The notes under the pieces: model-generated
What the model was told of the DNA's origin: nothing
Database searches by the model: none
The model's input: the letters and a program-made list of their open reading frames with translations, nothing else
Part shown: one piece after another, positions 35,640-44,747 of the stretch
Numbering within the stretch: position 1 is the first letter of the stretch
Layout of the letters: every line of letters starts with the position of its first letter
Assembly (NCBI RefSeq): GCF_024746795.1
Contig: NZ_CP080524.1
Coordinates: forward strand, 2,148,001-2,212,000
Direction: 5' to 3'
Source of the DNA: Mesorhizobium sp. AR10
Lineage (GTDB): Bacteria; Pseudomonadota; Alphaproteobacteria; Rhizobiales; Rhizobiaceae
DNA length: 64,000 nt
Position numbers and translations under genes: made by a program

Positions 35640-36416
35640 TCAGATCGCGCCGACGCCGCCGTCCACCGCCAGCGCGTGGCCGGTCATGAAGGAATTGGCG
35701 GGGTCGGCGGCAAACAGCATGGCAGTGACGATCTCGTCCACTTCGCCGACCCGCTTCATGGGCACGCCGCGCGTCAGTTCGGCCAGCGCCTCGGCTTCCG
35801 GTGCGCCGGAGATGCGCACAAAGCCGTCGACCATCGCCGTTCTTGTGTGAGCCGGGCAGATGGCGTTGATGCGAACGCCCTTGGTGGCGTATTCGGCCGC
35901 CGCCGATTTGGTCAGCCCGACGACGCCATGCTTGGCGGCGGCATAGACCGAGAGTTTTGGCGCGCCGACCAACCCGGCAACCGAGGCGATGTTGACGATG
36001 GCGCCGCCTTTGCCGGTTGCCTTGAACTGCCGCTCCAACTGCGGGATCTGGTGCTTCATCGCATAGAAGACGCCAAGCAGGTCGATCTCCAGGACGCGGC
36101 GTGCTTCATCCGACGCCACTTGCGGCAGGCGCGCGAAGCTCTGCACGATGCCGGCATTGTTGACGGCGACATCCAGCCGGCCGAATGTGCTGACGGCCAG
36201 CGCAACCAGTGCTTCCGACACCGCTTCATCGGCGATGTTGCCGGCCAGGACAGCCGTTTGCGCGCCCAGCGTGGCCGCGAGGCTTTCCAGCGCCGCATGG
36301 TCGATGTCGGAAAGGATCAGCCGCGCGCCTTCGGCGGCAAAGCCCTTGGCGGCGCCGCGACCGAGGCCGCCGGCAGCACCGGAGATCAGCACCGTAGCTC
36401 CGTCAAAACGGCCCAT
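35640..36416 (-). CDS. SDR family oxidoreductase
   Basis: A 258-residue classical SDR with cofactor motif SGAAGGLGRGAAKG, NNAG, and catalytic residues S (ASVAG region) and YAAAK. D37-like acid after the second strand (LSDID) suggests NAD use. AAGGAGG precedes the ATG at 36416. That ATG overlaps the stop of the phosphotransferase gene, so this is the last gene of a four-gene leftward operon. Confidence 0.88.
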   Translation of the reverse strand: MGRFDGATVLISGAAGGLGRGAAKGFAAEGARLILSDIDHAALESLAATLGAQTAVLAGNIADEAVSEALVALAVSTFGRLDVAVNNAGIVQSFARLPQVASDEARRVLEIDLLGVFYAMKHQIPQLERQFKATGKGGAIVNIASVAGLVGAPKLSVYAAAKHGVVGLTKSAAAEYATKGVRINAICPAHTRTAMVDGFVRISGAPEAEALAELTRGVPMKRVGEVDEIVTAMLFAADPANSFMTGHALAVDGGVGAI

Positions 36417-37471
36417 CACGCCTCCTTGTCGATCAGTTTCACCGCGAGGCCGGCGAGCAGCTTCACAGCTTCGCCATAGGTTTTTGCCTTTTCCGGATTG
36501 GAAGCGTTGCCGTCCAGAGCGCGCCTGTAGACGCCCTGGCAGATCGCCGCCAGCCGGAAGAAGGAGAAGGCGAGGAAGAAGTTCCAGTTGCCGATGCCGT
36601 CCAGCCCGCGCCGCCAGCAATAGGCGGCGACATAGTCTTGCTCGGAAGGCAGGCCGAGGGCGGCGCGGTCGATGCCGCCGAGGCCGCGAAACCCCGAAGC
36701 GTGCGGCAGCCGCCACTGCATGCATTGATAGGCGATGTCGGCGAAGGGGTGGCCAAGCGTCGACAGTTCCCAGTCGAGCACCGCCAGAACCTGCGGCCGG
36801 TCTGACGCGAAGATCATGTTGTCCAGCCGGTAGTCGCCGTGCACCAGCGAGACGAGGCCGTCATCGGCCGGCATATGCGTCTCCAGCCAGGCAATCAGCC
36901 GGTCCATGTCGGCCACCGCGTCGGTTTCGGCGGCGCGGTACTGGCCGGTCCAGCGCGTCAGCTGCCGCTCGAAGTAACTGCCCGGCCTGCCGAAATCGCC
37001 GAGCCCCGCCGCTTCGACATCGACATCGTGCAGTGCGGCGAGCGTGCCGTTCATGGCATCGTAGATGGCGGCGCGTTCGTCATTGCCTGACGCCTCCGGC
37101 AGCGCCGGATCCCAGAAGATGCGACCATCGATGAAATCCATTACGTAGAACATGCGTCCGATCGGCGACTCTTCACTGGTAAGGTGCAGCATGGCTGGCA
37201 CCGGCACGGCAGTCGTGGACAGCGCCCTCATCACCCTGAATTCGCGGTCGACCTGATGCGCCGACTTCAGCAACTGGCCCGGCGGCTTGGCGCGCAGCAC
37301 ATAATTGCCGCTTGCCGCCACCAGCAAATAGGTCGGGTTCGACTGTCCGGATTTGAATTTTTCGATGGAGCGAAGCCCGGAAAAACCAGGGATCTCCGCC
37401 TCGAGGTAGGGCGCAAGGGCTGCTTGGTCGAGCGCAAGCGCCGACGTGTCGAGCGCGTTCGCGTCGCTCAT
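36416..37471 (-). CDS. APH-family phosphotransferase (ACAD10/11-like kinase)
   Basis: A 351-residue aminoglycoside-phosphotransferase-fold protein. It has the Brenner-type catalytic loop LVHGDYRLDNMIF and the metal-binding VLDWELSTLGHPFAD. This branch is found with acyl-CoA dehydrogenases, where ACAD10/11-type kinases phosphorylate 4-hydroxyacyl-CoAs so they can be dehydrated. The neighbouring acyl-CoA dehydrogenase, MaoC hydratase and SDRs fit that chemistry. It is coupled at both ends to its neighbours (ATGA/TGATG). Confidence 0.85.
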   Translation of the reverse strand: MSDANALDTSALALDQAALAPYLEAEIPGFSGLRSIEKFKSGQSNPTYLLVAASGNYVLRAKPPGQLLKSAHQVDREFRVMRALSTTAVPVPAMLHLTSEESPIGRMFYVMDFIDGRIFWDPALPEASGNDERAAIYDAMNGTLAALHDVDVEAAGLGDFGRPGSYFERQLTRWTGQYRAAETDAVADMDRLIAWLETHMPADDGLVSLVHGDYRLDNMIFASDRPQVLAVLDWELSTLGHPFADIAYQCMQWRLPHASGFRGLGGIDRAALGLPSEQDYVAAYCWRRGLDGIGNWNFFLAFSFFRLAAICQGVYRRALDGNASNPEKAKTYGEAVKLLAGLAVKLIDKEA

Positions 37472-37995
37472 GCGGTCTCTGGCTGGCGCTCGATCAGCGT
37501 CAGCGTCAGCCAGCGCGCGGTCAGCGCCGGCTTCTTCGAGCCCTCGATCTCGATGGTCACGTCATGCGCCGTCTGCACCCAGCCCGACGGCCTGACCTTG
37601 ACGTCGGCCAGCACGAAGCGGGTGCGGATGCGCGCGCCGGTCTTCACCGGCGCCATGAAGCGCAGCGAATCGAAGCCGTGGTTGACGCCCATCTTGCTGT
37701 TCTCAAGCGGCGGCATGGTCTCGAAGGTCATCGCCGACAGCAGCGAAAGCGACAGGAAGCCGTGGGCGATGGTGCCGCCAAACGGCGTCTCGCGCATGGC
37801 GCGCTCCGGATCGCAATGGATGAACTGGTGGTCGTCGGTGGCGTCGGCGAACTGGTCGATCATGCGCTGCGTAACCGCCCGCCATGGCGAGACGCCAACT
37901 TCCTTGCCGACGCTGGCCAGAAGCACATCGAGACTGATCGGTTCCAAGCTGATGTCCTCCACTTCACACACCGGCTCTTCGGCCGGACTTGTCAT
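37468..37995 (-). CDS. MaoC-like dehydratase
   Basis: A 175-residue hot-dog-fold enzyme with the hydratase 2 motif: D and H in FADATDDHQFIHCDPERA, followed by TPFGGTIAHGFLSLSL. It should hydrate or dehydrate an acyl-CoA. The ATG at 37995 overlaps the stop of the upstream SDR (ATGA), and its stop overlaps the kinase start. Confidence 0.88.
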   Translation of the reverse strand: MTSPAEEPVCEVEDISLEPISLDVLLASVGKEVGVSPWRAVTQRMIDQFADATDDHQFIHCDPERAMRETPFGGTIAHGFLSLSLLSAMTFETMPPLENSKMGVNHGFDSLRFMAPVKTGARIRTRFVLADVKVRPSGWVQTAHDVTIEIEGSKKPALTARWLTLTLIERQPETA

Positions 37996-38807
37996 TCCTT
38001 GAACAGCGTCAGCCCATGCTGCACGGACTGCCCGCCGTCGATCGGCAGGATGGCACCGGTGACATAGCTGCCTGCACGGCTGCACAAATAGAGGGTTGCG
38101 CCGGCAATGTCATCCGGTGCGCCGATGCGGCCGATTGGAACATGGCCGCCGACATGTTTGGCCTGTTCCTCGCTGCCGGTGGCGAAAGCGGTCATCCGGC
38201 TCTGGAAAGGGCCGGGGGCAAAGGCGTTGACGGTGATGCGGCGGCTGGCGAACTCGATTGCCAGCGTGCGCGTTAGATGGTGAACCGCAGCCTTGGAGGC
38301 GGTGTATGAATAGGCGTCGTCGGCCAATGGCTGGGTGCCCATCACCGAACCCAGATTGATCACACGGGCCGGATCGGCATCGCTGGCGGCGGCATCGAGC
38401 AGCGGCAGGAGCTCGCGCGTCAAATGGAAGACGGCGGTGACGTTGACGCCGAACACTTTCGCCCAGGCAGGATAGGGGAACGTCTCCAGCGGCGCGCCCC
38501 AGGAAACGCCCGCATTGTTGACCAGGATGTGCAACCGTTCGGTCCGCGCCCTCACCTCGGCGACGAGGGCGGCGATACCGGCCTCGCTGGAGACGTCGCC
38601 GGCAAAGCCTTCCGCCCGGCCAGATGCGCCAAGACCGTTCAATTCGTCGGCGACCTTGACGCAGTCGTCGCCCTTGCGCGAGGCGATCATCACTGTGGCG
38701 CCGGCCCGGACCAGTGCGGTCGCCGCCATGCGGCCGATGCCGGTCGCCGCACCGGTGACCAGCGCGGTCTTGCCAGCCACCGAAAACAGCTCGTCCAGAT
38801 AGCTCAT
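37992..38807 (-). CDS. SDR family oxidoreductase, first gene of operon
   Basis: A 271-residue SDR with TGAATGIG, NNAGVSWGAP and catalytic YTASK. R-K after the second strand (ASRKGDD) suggests NADP preference. It probably handles a hydroxyacyl-CoA or ketoacyl intermediate of the same pathway. The promoter would lie in the 126-base gap shared divergently with the acyl-CoA dehydrogenase gene. Confidence 0.88.
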   Translation of the reverse strand: MSYLDELFSVAGKTALVTGAATGIGRMAATALVRAGATVMIASRKGDDCVKVADELNGLGASGRAEGFAGDVSSEAGIAALVAEVRARTERLHILVNNAGVSWGAPLETFPYPAWAKVFGVNVTAVFHLTRELLPLLDAAASDADPARVINLGSVMGTQPLADDAYSYTASKAAVHHLTRTLAIEFASRRITVNAFAPGPFQSRMTAFATGSEEQAKHVGGHVPIGRIGAPDDIAGATLYLCSRAGSYVTGAILPIDGGQSVQHGLTLFKE

Positions 38808-38933
38808 CGCACTTTCTCCGCGCCTTTGGCCTCACCGTCCAGGCGAAATGGTTCGCGTTGACAAGGCTACCCGAAGTACGGTCATCCTTGCCACGGGTAA
38901 AGTGCCCGCGCGTGCGTGAAAGGGTGGAGAGCC

Positions 38934-40175
38934 ATGGCGGAGATGAATCTCGGCATGACCGAGCGGCTGAAGCCGATCCATGCACGCGTCACGGCGATGG
39001 TGCGCGGCGAGATCATGCCGCTCGGCGAGAAATTCCTGGCCGAAATCGGCAAGGGCGGCGACCGTTGGGTCTATACGGCGCGCCAGACCGAGATTCTCGA
39101 AGGGCTGAAGAAGACCGCGAAAGAGCGCGGCCTGTGGAATTTCTGGCTGACCGGCTCCGAGCGTGGCTACGGCCTTTCCACCGTCGAATACGCCTACCTC
39201 GCCGAAGAGATGGGCAAGGCGCATCTCGGCGCCGAGACCTTCAACTGCTCTGCCCCGGACACCGGCAACATGGAGGTGCTGGAACGCTACGGTTCGGCCG
39301 AACACAAGAAAGAATGGCTAGAGCCGTTGCTCGACGGACAGATCCGTTCGGCCTATCTGATGACCGAGCCGGATGTCGCCTCTTCCGACGCCACCAACAT
39401 TGCCATGCGCTGCGAGCGGCAGGGTGACCACTATGTGCTCAACGGCGAGAAATGGTGGGCATCGGGCGCCGGCGATCCGCGCTGCGCCATCTATATCGTC
39501 ATGGTCAGGACAGGTGGTGACGGAGAACCGCAGCACCGCCGGCATTCGATGATCCTGGTGCCTTCCGACAGCAAAGGCGTGACGAAGCTGCGGGCCATGC
39601 AGGTCTATGGCGACGACGACGCGCCACATGGCCATATGCATCTCCGATTCGACAATGTTCGGATACCGGCGGGAAACCTGATCCTCGGCGAGGGCAGGGG
39701 CTTCGAGATCGCGCAAGGGAGGCTCGGGCCTGGCCGTATCCATCATTGTATGCGCGCCATCGGCCAGGCCGAGATGGCGCTGGAGATGCTGTGCCAACGC
39801 TCCGTCCGCCGCGAGGCCTTTGGCCAGCCTCTCGCCAAACTCGGCGCCAATTTCGACATCATCGCCGAATGCCGCATGGAGATCGAGATGGCCAGGCTGC
39901 TCTGCCTCAAGGCGGCGTGGATGATCGACCAGGGCGATGCGCGCGCCGCCGCCCCCTGGATCAGCCAGATCAAGGTGATTGCGCCGCGTGTCGCGCTCAA
40001 GGTGACCGACGAGGCGGTGCAGATGTTCGGTGCGCAAGGCATCAGCCAGGATACGCCGCTGGCGCGCTCGTGGACGCATCTGCGGACGCTGCGGTTGGCC
40101 GATGGGCCGGATGCTGTGCATCGCCGGCAAGTGGCGCGGACCGAGCTTAAGAAATACACGCAGGAAAAAGTCTGA
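38934..40175 (+). CDS. Acyl-CoA dehydrogenase (ACAD10/11-type)
   Basis: A 413-residue FAD enzyme of the acyl-CoA dehydrogenase family. It has the FAD-binding stretch YLMTEPDVASSDATNI and the C-terminal region QMFGAQGISQDTPLAR. Opposite strand neighbours (kinase, MaoC, SDRs) form the rest of an acyl-CoA degradation set. GGAG lies five bases before the ATG; an upstream GTG at 38916 is weaker. The length is slightly longer than the typical 380. Confidence 0.9.
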   Translation: MAEMNLGMTERLKPIHARVTAMVRGEIMPLGEKFLAEIGKGGDRWVYTARQTEILEGLKKTAKERGLWNFWLTGSERGYGLSTVEYAYLAEEMGKAHLGAETFNCSAPDTGNMEVLERYGSAEHKKEWLEPLLDGQIRSAYLMTEPDVASSDATNIAMRCERQGDHYVLNGEKWWASGAGDPRCAIYIVMVRTGGDGEPQHRRHSMILVPSDSKGVTKLRAMQVYGDDDAPHGHMHLRFDNVRIPAGNLILGEGRGFEIAQGRLGPGRIHHCMRAIGQAEMALEMLCQRSVRREAFGQPLAKLGANFDIIAECRMEIEMARLLCLKAAWMIDQGDARAAAPWISQIKVIAPRVALKVTDEAVQMFGAQGISQDTPLARSWTHLRTLRLADGPDAVHRRQVARTELKKYTQEKV

Positions 40176-40230
40176 GCGACGGCGCTCGCCAGTCGTCGGC
40201 ACCGATAATTTGAACCACGGAGTTTTTCCT

Positions 40231-41268
40231 ATGGCTGTCCCATCCGAGATGAAGGCGTTGCTGCTGGTCGGCGACGGCTATACCAAGACCCCGAATAGCA
40301 GCGTGCTGGAGGCGATGGAGCCCTATCTCCAGCCAGGCGTGATCGCAGTGCCGACGCCCGGCCCGACGCAGGTGCTGATCAAGGTCAGCCTCTCCTCGAT
40401 CAATCCGTCCGATATCGCCTTCATCAAGGGCCAGTATGGTCAGCCGCGCGCCAAGGGCCAGCCGGCCGGTTTCGAGGGTGTTGGCACCGTCGTCGCCAGC
40501 GGTGACGAGCCCTACCCAAAAAACCTGATCGGCAAACGCGTCGCCTTTGCCACCGGTGTGTCGACCTGGGGTTCGTGGGCTGAATACGCCGTCGCCGAGG
40601 CGGTGGTCTGCATTCCGCTTCTCGATACGGTTCGCGACGAGGATGGTGCGGCGATGATCGTCAACCCGCTTACCGCTCTCGCCATGTTCGATATCGTCAA
40701 GCAGGAAGGCGAGAAGGCCTTCATCATGACCGCCGGCGCCAGCCAGCTTTGCAAGCTGATCATTGGTCTCGCAAAGGAAGAGGGGTTCCGGCCGATCGTC
40801 ACGGTGCGTCGCGACGATCAGATCCCGTTGCTGAAGGAACTCGGCGCCGCCCATGTCCTCAACGAAAAGGCAGCGGATTTCAAGGCGACGCTGCGCGAGG
40901 TGGTCAAGGCCGAGCAGCCGCGCATCTTCCTCGATGCGGTAACCGGGCCGCTGGCCTCTGTCATCTTCGACGTCATGCCGAAGCGTTCGCGCTGGATCAT
41001 CTACGGGCGGCTCGATCCCGACACCACAATCATCCGCGAGCCCGGCCAGCTGATCTTCCAGCACAAGCATATTGAGGGTTTCTGGCTGAGCGAGTGGATG
41101 CGCCAGTTCCGCGATCGCCGCGGTCCGGCGATCCTGGAGGCGCAGAAGCGTTTTTCGGACGGCCGCTGGTCGACCGACGTGACGGCGATTGTGCCGCTGG
41201 CCGAAGCGATGACGAAGGTTCCAGCGGAACTGGCCAAGCCCAACGGCAAGGTGTTCATCAAGCCGTAG
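40231..41268 (+). CDS. Zinc-type alcohol dehydrogenase-like / quinone reductase (MDR superfamily)
   Basis: A 345-residue medium-chain dehydrogenase/reductase. It has the GroES-like N-terminal domain (INPSDIAFIKGQYG, GFEGVGTVV) and a Rossmann domain with MTAGASQLCKLIIGLAKEEG. Catalytic-zinc Cys and His residues of true alcohol dehydrogenases are absent, so it is closer to quinone oxidoreductase/enoyl reductase members that use NADPH. It follows the acyl-CoA dehydrogenase by 55 bases and is probably co-transcribed. Confidence 0.82.
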   Translation: MAVPSEMKALLLVGDGYTKTPNSSVLEAMEPYLQPGVIAVPTPGPTQVLIKVSLSSINPSDIAFIKGQYGQPRAKGQPAGFEGVGTVVASGDEPYPKNLIGKRVAFATGVSTWGSWAEYAVAEAVVCIPLLDTVRDEDGAAMIVNPLTALAMFDIVKQEGEKAFIMTAGASQLCKLIIGLAKEEGFRPIVTVRRDDQIPLLKELGAAHVLNEKAADFKATLREVVKAEQPRIFLDAVTGPLASVIFDVMPKRSRWIIYGRLDPDTTIIREPGQLIFQHKHIEGFWLSEWMRQFRDRRGPAILEAQKRFSDGRWSTDVTAIVPLAEAMTKVPAELAKPNGKVFIKP

Positions 41269-41277
41269 ACCTTCCCT

Positions 41278-41608
41278 CCTCCCCGTTTGCGGCAGGGCAA
41301 TCGCATATGGCAGCGCCAGCCCCCTCTCCGGCCGCTGCGCGGCCACCTCTCCCCCATTCCATGGGGGCGAGGAACACCAACCGCCGAGGTGGCGGCCTTG
41401 GAAAGCCTGGGTTCCTCGCCCCCACAACGTGGGGGAGAGGTGGCTCGGCGAAGCCGAGACGGAGAGGGGGAGCGCCATATGCGATTGCCCTGCCATTCAC
41501 GGGGAGAAGGTGCCCGAAGGGCGGATGGGGGGTGGCGCTAACTTATGAGAAGCCGGCGCTGCCCCTCACCTGCCTGCCGGCATCCTCTCCCCGTAAACGG
41601 GGCGAGGA
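41278..41608. repeat. RIME-like large palindromic element plus hairpin
   Basis: CAGGGCAATCGCATATGGC (41293-41311) is the exact inverse of 41474-41492, and imperfect outer arms extend to about 41278 and 41507. The interior is GC-rich with further nested repeats. A second hairpin follows (CTCCCCGT / ACGGGGCGAG, about 41584-41608). The element fills the whole 347-base gap between convergent genes and encodes no protein. Confidence 0.8.
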
Positions 41609-41615
41609 AAGCTAA

Positions 41616-44600
41616 TCACTCCGCCGGCTCGACATTGGTGTAGGCGGCTTCCTCGAGCTCGCGCTTCAGCCGCGCTTCCTCGTGTGTCTTCGGCGTGACG
41701 AAGCGGCCGAGCAAGAGATAGGCGACCGGGGTCAGGAACAGGGTCGAGACGGTGGCGAGCCCGAGCCCGCCGACGATGACCCAGCCGAGCGCGATGCGCG
41801 CCTCCGCACCTGCGCCGCTTGCCAGAACCAGCGGCACGCCGCCGAGCACGGTGCAGATCATCGTCATCATCACCGGCCGCAAGCGGATGATCGAGGCCTG
41901 TTCGATCGCCTCGCGCACGCCAAAACCGCGGTCACGCAGCTGATTGGCGAATTCGACGATCAGGATGCCGTTCTTGGCCATGACGCCGACCAGAAGCACC
42001 AGGCCGATCTGGCTGTAGGCGTTGAGGCTGGTACCGCTGAGCAAAAGGGCAAAGATCGCGCAGGCAAGGCCGAGTGGCACCGTCGCCATGATGATGACGG
42101 CGCTGACGAAGCTCTCGAACTGGGCAGCCAGCACCAGGAGAATGATGACCAGAGCGAAACCGAAGATGGTGATCATGGCACTGTTGGTCTCCCCCAGCGT
42201 CGCCGCCTCGGCCAGCGGCAGCATGCGGCTGCCTGGCGGCAGAAGCGGCGTTGCGATTTCCTCTGCGCGGGTCAGTGCGTCGCCGAGGGCGAAATCGCCG
42301 CCGAGGTTGGAGGTGATGGCTACCGATGGCTGCTGCTGCTCGCGGGTCAGAGATGGCGGCACGGCGCGCTCGGTCAGCGTAGCGATGGTCGACATCGGTA
42401 CGAAGCGGCCGTCGGCGGTCTTCAAAAAGATGTTCTCCAGATCGGTCGGATCGTTGATCGGGTTGGTGGTCGAGACGAGCTTCACTCCGTAGCTGCGATC
42501 AGCGATATAGACGTCGACGACGTCGTTGCCGTCAAGCATGGCCTGCATGGTGTTGGCTAGCCCGGTAATATCCATGCCGAGATCGGACGCGCGCTCGCGG
42601 TCGATCGCGACGGCCAGTTGCGGCTGCGTTGGATCTACGGAGAGCCGCGGCAACTGGAAGCGCGGATCCTTCTGCATCTCGGCAATGATCTTCACCGCCG
42701 CACCGCCGAGCGCCTTGCGGTCGTTGCCGACCAGCGCGAACTGCAGGCCGTTGCCAGCGCCGCGGATGCCGAGGCTGTTGGGCTGTACCGGGAAGACGCG
42801 CACGCTCGGTACCTGTTTGGTGAGCTGGCTGATCTCGGCCATGATCTGCTGCTGGCTGCGGCTGCGCTCGTTCCACGGCGCCAGCGTCATCACCATGAAG
42901 CCGCTGTTGTAGGAGCCGTTCTGGCCGGCGTTCTCGAACGTGCTGCGGATCTCGCCGGAATCGCGCAGCGGCTGGATCAGTTTCTCGATCTTCTGCATCT
43001 GCTGCGTCGTGTAGTCGAGGCTGACGCCTTGCGGCGCGTTGATGCGCAGGAGCACGACGGCGCGGTCTTCGGTCGGCGTCAGTTCCTGGCGTATGGTGCC
43101 GAACAGCGTGAAGGCGGTGGCCGCAAACAACACCGCGACCAGAAGCGCGATCCATGGCGCGTCGAGGCAGATGTGCAGGCAGCGCCGGTAGAGTGCATTG
43201 AGCGCACCGCCGATGCGGGCGCCGACGCCGCTGCCGCTTTCGTGATGGAGTGATGCGTCTGACAGCATGCGTGAAGCCAGCATTGGGCAGAGGGTCAGCG
43301 CCACCACGCAGGACAAAAGCACCGACATTGCGAGCACGAAACCGAATTCGCGGAACAGGCCGCCGGTCTGGCCGGGCAGGAAGGAGATCGGCACGAAGAC
43401 GGCGACCAGAGTCAGCGTCGTGGCGATGACGGCGAAGAACACTTCCTTGGCGCCGAGCACGGCGGCCGCGCGGGGTCCCATGCCTTCGTTACGTCGTCGC
43501 ACGATGTTCTCCAGCACGACGATCGCGTCGTCGACGACGAGACCGGTGGCCAGCACCATGGCGAGCAGCGTCAGGATGTTGATCGAGAAGCCGGCGAGAT
43601 AAATCGCGGCGATCGTCCCGATCATGGCGACCGGCATCGAAAGCGCCGGAATGAGCGTCGCGCGCCAGTCGAGGAGAAAAATGTAGATGACGATCAGCAC
43701 GATGGAAACGGAAAGGCCGAGCGCGATTTCGACTTCATGCACGGCGCCGTTGACGAAGACCGCATCGTCGCTGGTGATCTTGATCGACATGCCCTTGGGC
43801 AGGTTTTCCTGCAGCTTGGCGATTGTGGCCGTCACACCGGTGGAAATATCCAGTGTGTTCGATTCCGCCTGGCGAATGATGCCGAGGCCGATGCCGGTCT
43901 TGCCGTCCGAACGCAGCGTTGTCTGGCCGATGTCGGGGCCGAGCGTGACGGTGGCGACGTCGCGGATGCGCGTCGTGCCGCCGATGATGATGTTTTCGAA
44001 CTCGTCGGGCGTGGTCACGTCCGCCGTCGTGCGCACGATCAGGTCCTGATTGGTCGTGGTGATCGAGCCTGCCGGCGAATCGAAGGCGACCGAGGCAAGC
44101 GCTGCCCTGAGATCGGCGACGGTAAAGCCCAGGCTGGCAAGTTTGGTCTGGTTGACGTCGATGCGGAAGATCTTGTCGCGGTCGCCTGAGACCTGGACGT
44201 CGGCAACACCGGGGACGGCGGCAAGTTCGTCCTCGATCTGATCCTGGACAATCACCGTCATGTCCTGCACCGACATGGTGTCGGAGGTGACGGCCAGCCG
44301 CATCACCGGCTCGGAATTGGCGTCGGCCTTGACGATGCGTGGTGCGTCCGCCGTGTCCGGCATCTGGTTGGCGATGCGGCCGACGGCGTCGCGCACATCG
44401 GAGGCGGCGACGTTGAGGTCGACTCCGTCATTGAACTCGATGGTGACGCGGCTCGAGCCGAAGGACGAGGTGGACGAGATCGACTTGACGCCGGAGACGC
44501 GGGCGACCGCGCCCTCTATCGTGTCGGTCAGTTCTCGGTCGACAGTTTCGGCCGCGGCGCCCTCGAAGGCCGTGGAAACGGTGATGACAGGACGGTCGAC

Positions 44601-44747
44601 ATCCGGCAGTTCGCGGATCTCGACGCCGTAGAAGGCGGCAAGGCCGGCGACCGCGATCAGCGTGTTCAGGACGAAGGCCATCACCGGCCTGCGGATGAAC
44701 AGCGCGGTGAAGCCGGTGTCGCTGGCGGTGTTGACGGTGGCGGTCAT
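41616..44747 (-). CDS. RND efflux transporter, inner-membrane pump
   Basis: A 1043-residue proton-driven pump of the AcrB/MexB-like HAE1 family. It has twelve membrane helices in two halves and large periplasmic loops. The essential helix-4 acidic pair is present in VLATGLVVDDAIVVLENI, and the second half has FGFALVIILLVLAAQFESFV. The start ATG at 44747 overlaps the stop of the membrane fusion protein gene (ATGA); further upstream codons are shadow. No outer-membrane channel gene is present, so it must use one encoded elsewhere. The substrate is unknown. Confidence 0.93.
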   Translation of the reverse strand: MTATVNTASDTGFTALFIRRPVMAFVLNTLIAVAGLAAFYGVEIRELPDVDRPVITVSTAFEGAAAETVDRELTDTIEGAVARVSGVKSISSTSSFGSSRVTIEFNDGVDLNVAASDVRDAVGRIANQMPDTADAPRIVKADANSEPVMRLAVTSDTMSVQDMTVIVQDQIEDELAAVPGVADVQVSGDRDKIFRIDVNQTKLASLGFTVADLRAALASVAFDSPAGSITTTNQDLIVRTTADVTTPDEFENIIIGGTTRIRDVATVTLGPDIGQTTLRSDGKTGIGLGIIRQAESNTLDISTGVTATIAKLQENLPKGMSIKITSDDAVFVNGAVHEVEIALGLSVSIVLIVIYIFLLDWRATLIPALSMPVAMIGTIAAIYLAGFSINILTLLAMVLATGLVVDDAIVVLENIVRRRNEGMGPRAAAVLGAKEVFFAVIATTLTLVAVFVPISFLPGQTGGLFREFGFVLAMSVLLSCVVALTLCPMLASRMLSDASLHHESGSGVGARIGGALNALYRRCLHICLDAPWIALLVAVLFAATAFTLFGTIRQELTPTEDRAVVLLRINAPQGVSLDYTTQQMQKIEKLIQPLRDSGEIRSTFENAGQNGSYNSGFMVMTLAPWNERSRSQQQIMAEISQLTKQVPSVRVFPVQPNSLGIRGAGNGLQFALVGNDRKALGGAAVKIIAEMQKDPRFQLPRLSVDPTQPQLAVAIDRERASDLGMDITGLANTMQAMLDGNDVVDVYIADRSYGVKLVSTTNPINDPTDLENIFLKTADGRFVPMSTIATLTERAVPPSLTREQQQPSVAITSNLGGDFALGDALTRAEEIATPLLPPGSRMLPLAEAATLGETNSAMITIFGFALVIILLVLAAQFESFVSAVIIMATVPLGLACAIFALLLSGTSLNAYSQIGLVLLVGVMAKNGILIVEFANQLRDRGFGVREAIEQASIIRLRPVMMTMICTVLGGVPLVLASGAGAEARIALGWVIVGGLGLATVSTLFLTPVAYLLLGRFVTPKTHEEARLKRELEEAAYTNVEPAE

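Larger units (their letters stand above)
33787..35640 (+). repeat. Tandem duplication of about 0.97 kb, including promoter and 3' flank
   Basis: Two units begin at about 33787 and 34755. Each has GTGTTAC then GTTACA 34-35 bases on, a short gap, a gene of about 235 codons, and a matching 3' flank (GCCCAGCCGGCGTCACCT...). Gene starts are 974 bases apart. Matching non-coding flanks mean the whole transcription unit was copied. Confidence 0.85.

Noticed and set aside
41278-41608. Possible CRISPR array or insertion sequence
   Set aside because: The repeats are inverted and nested, not regularly spaced direct repeats, and there is no transposase frame.
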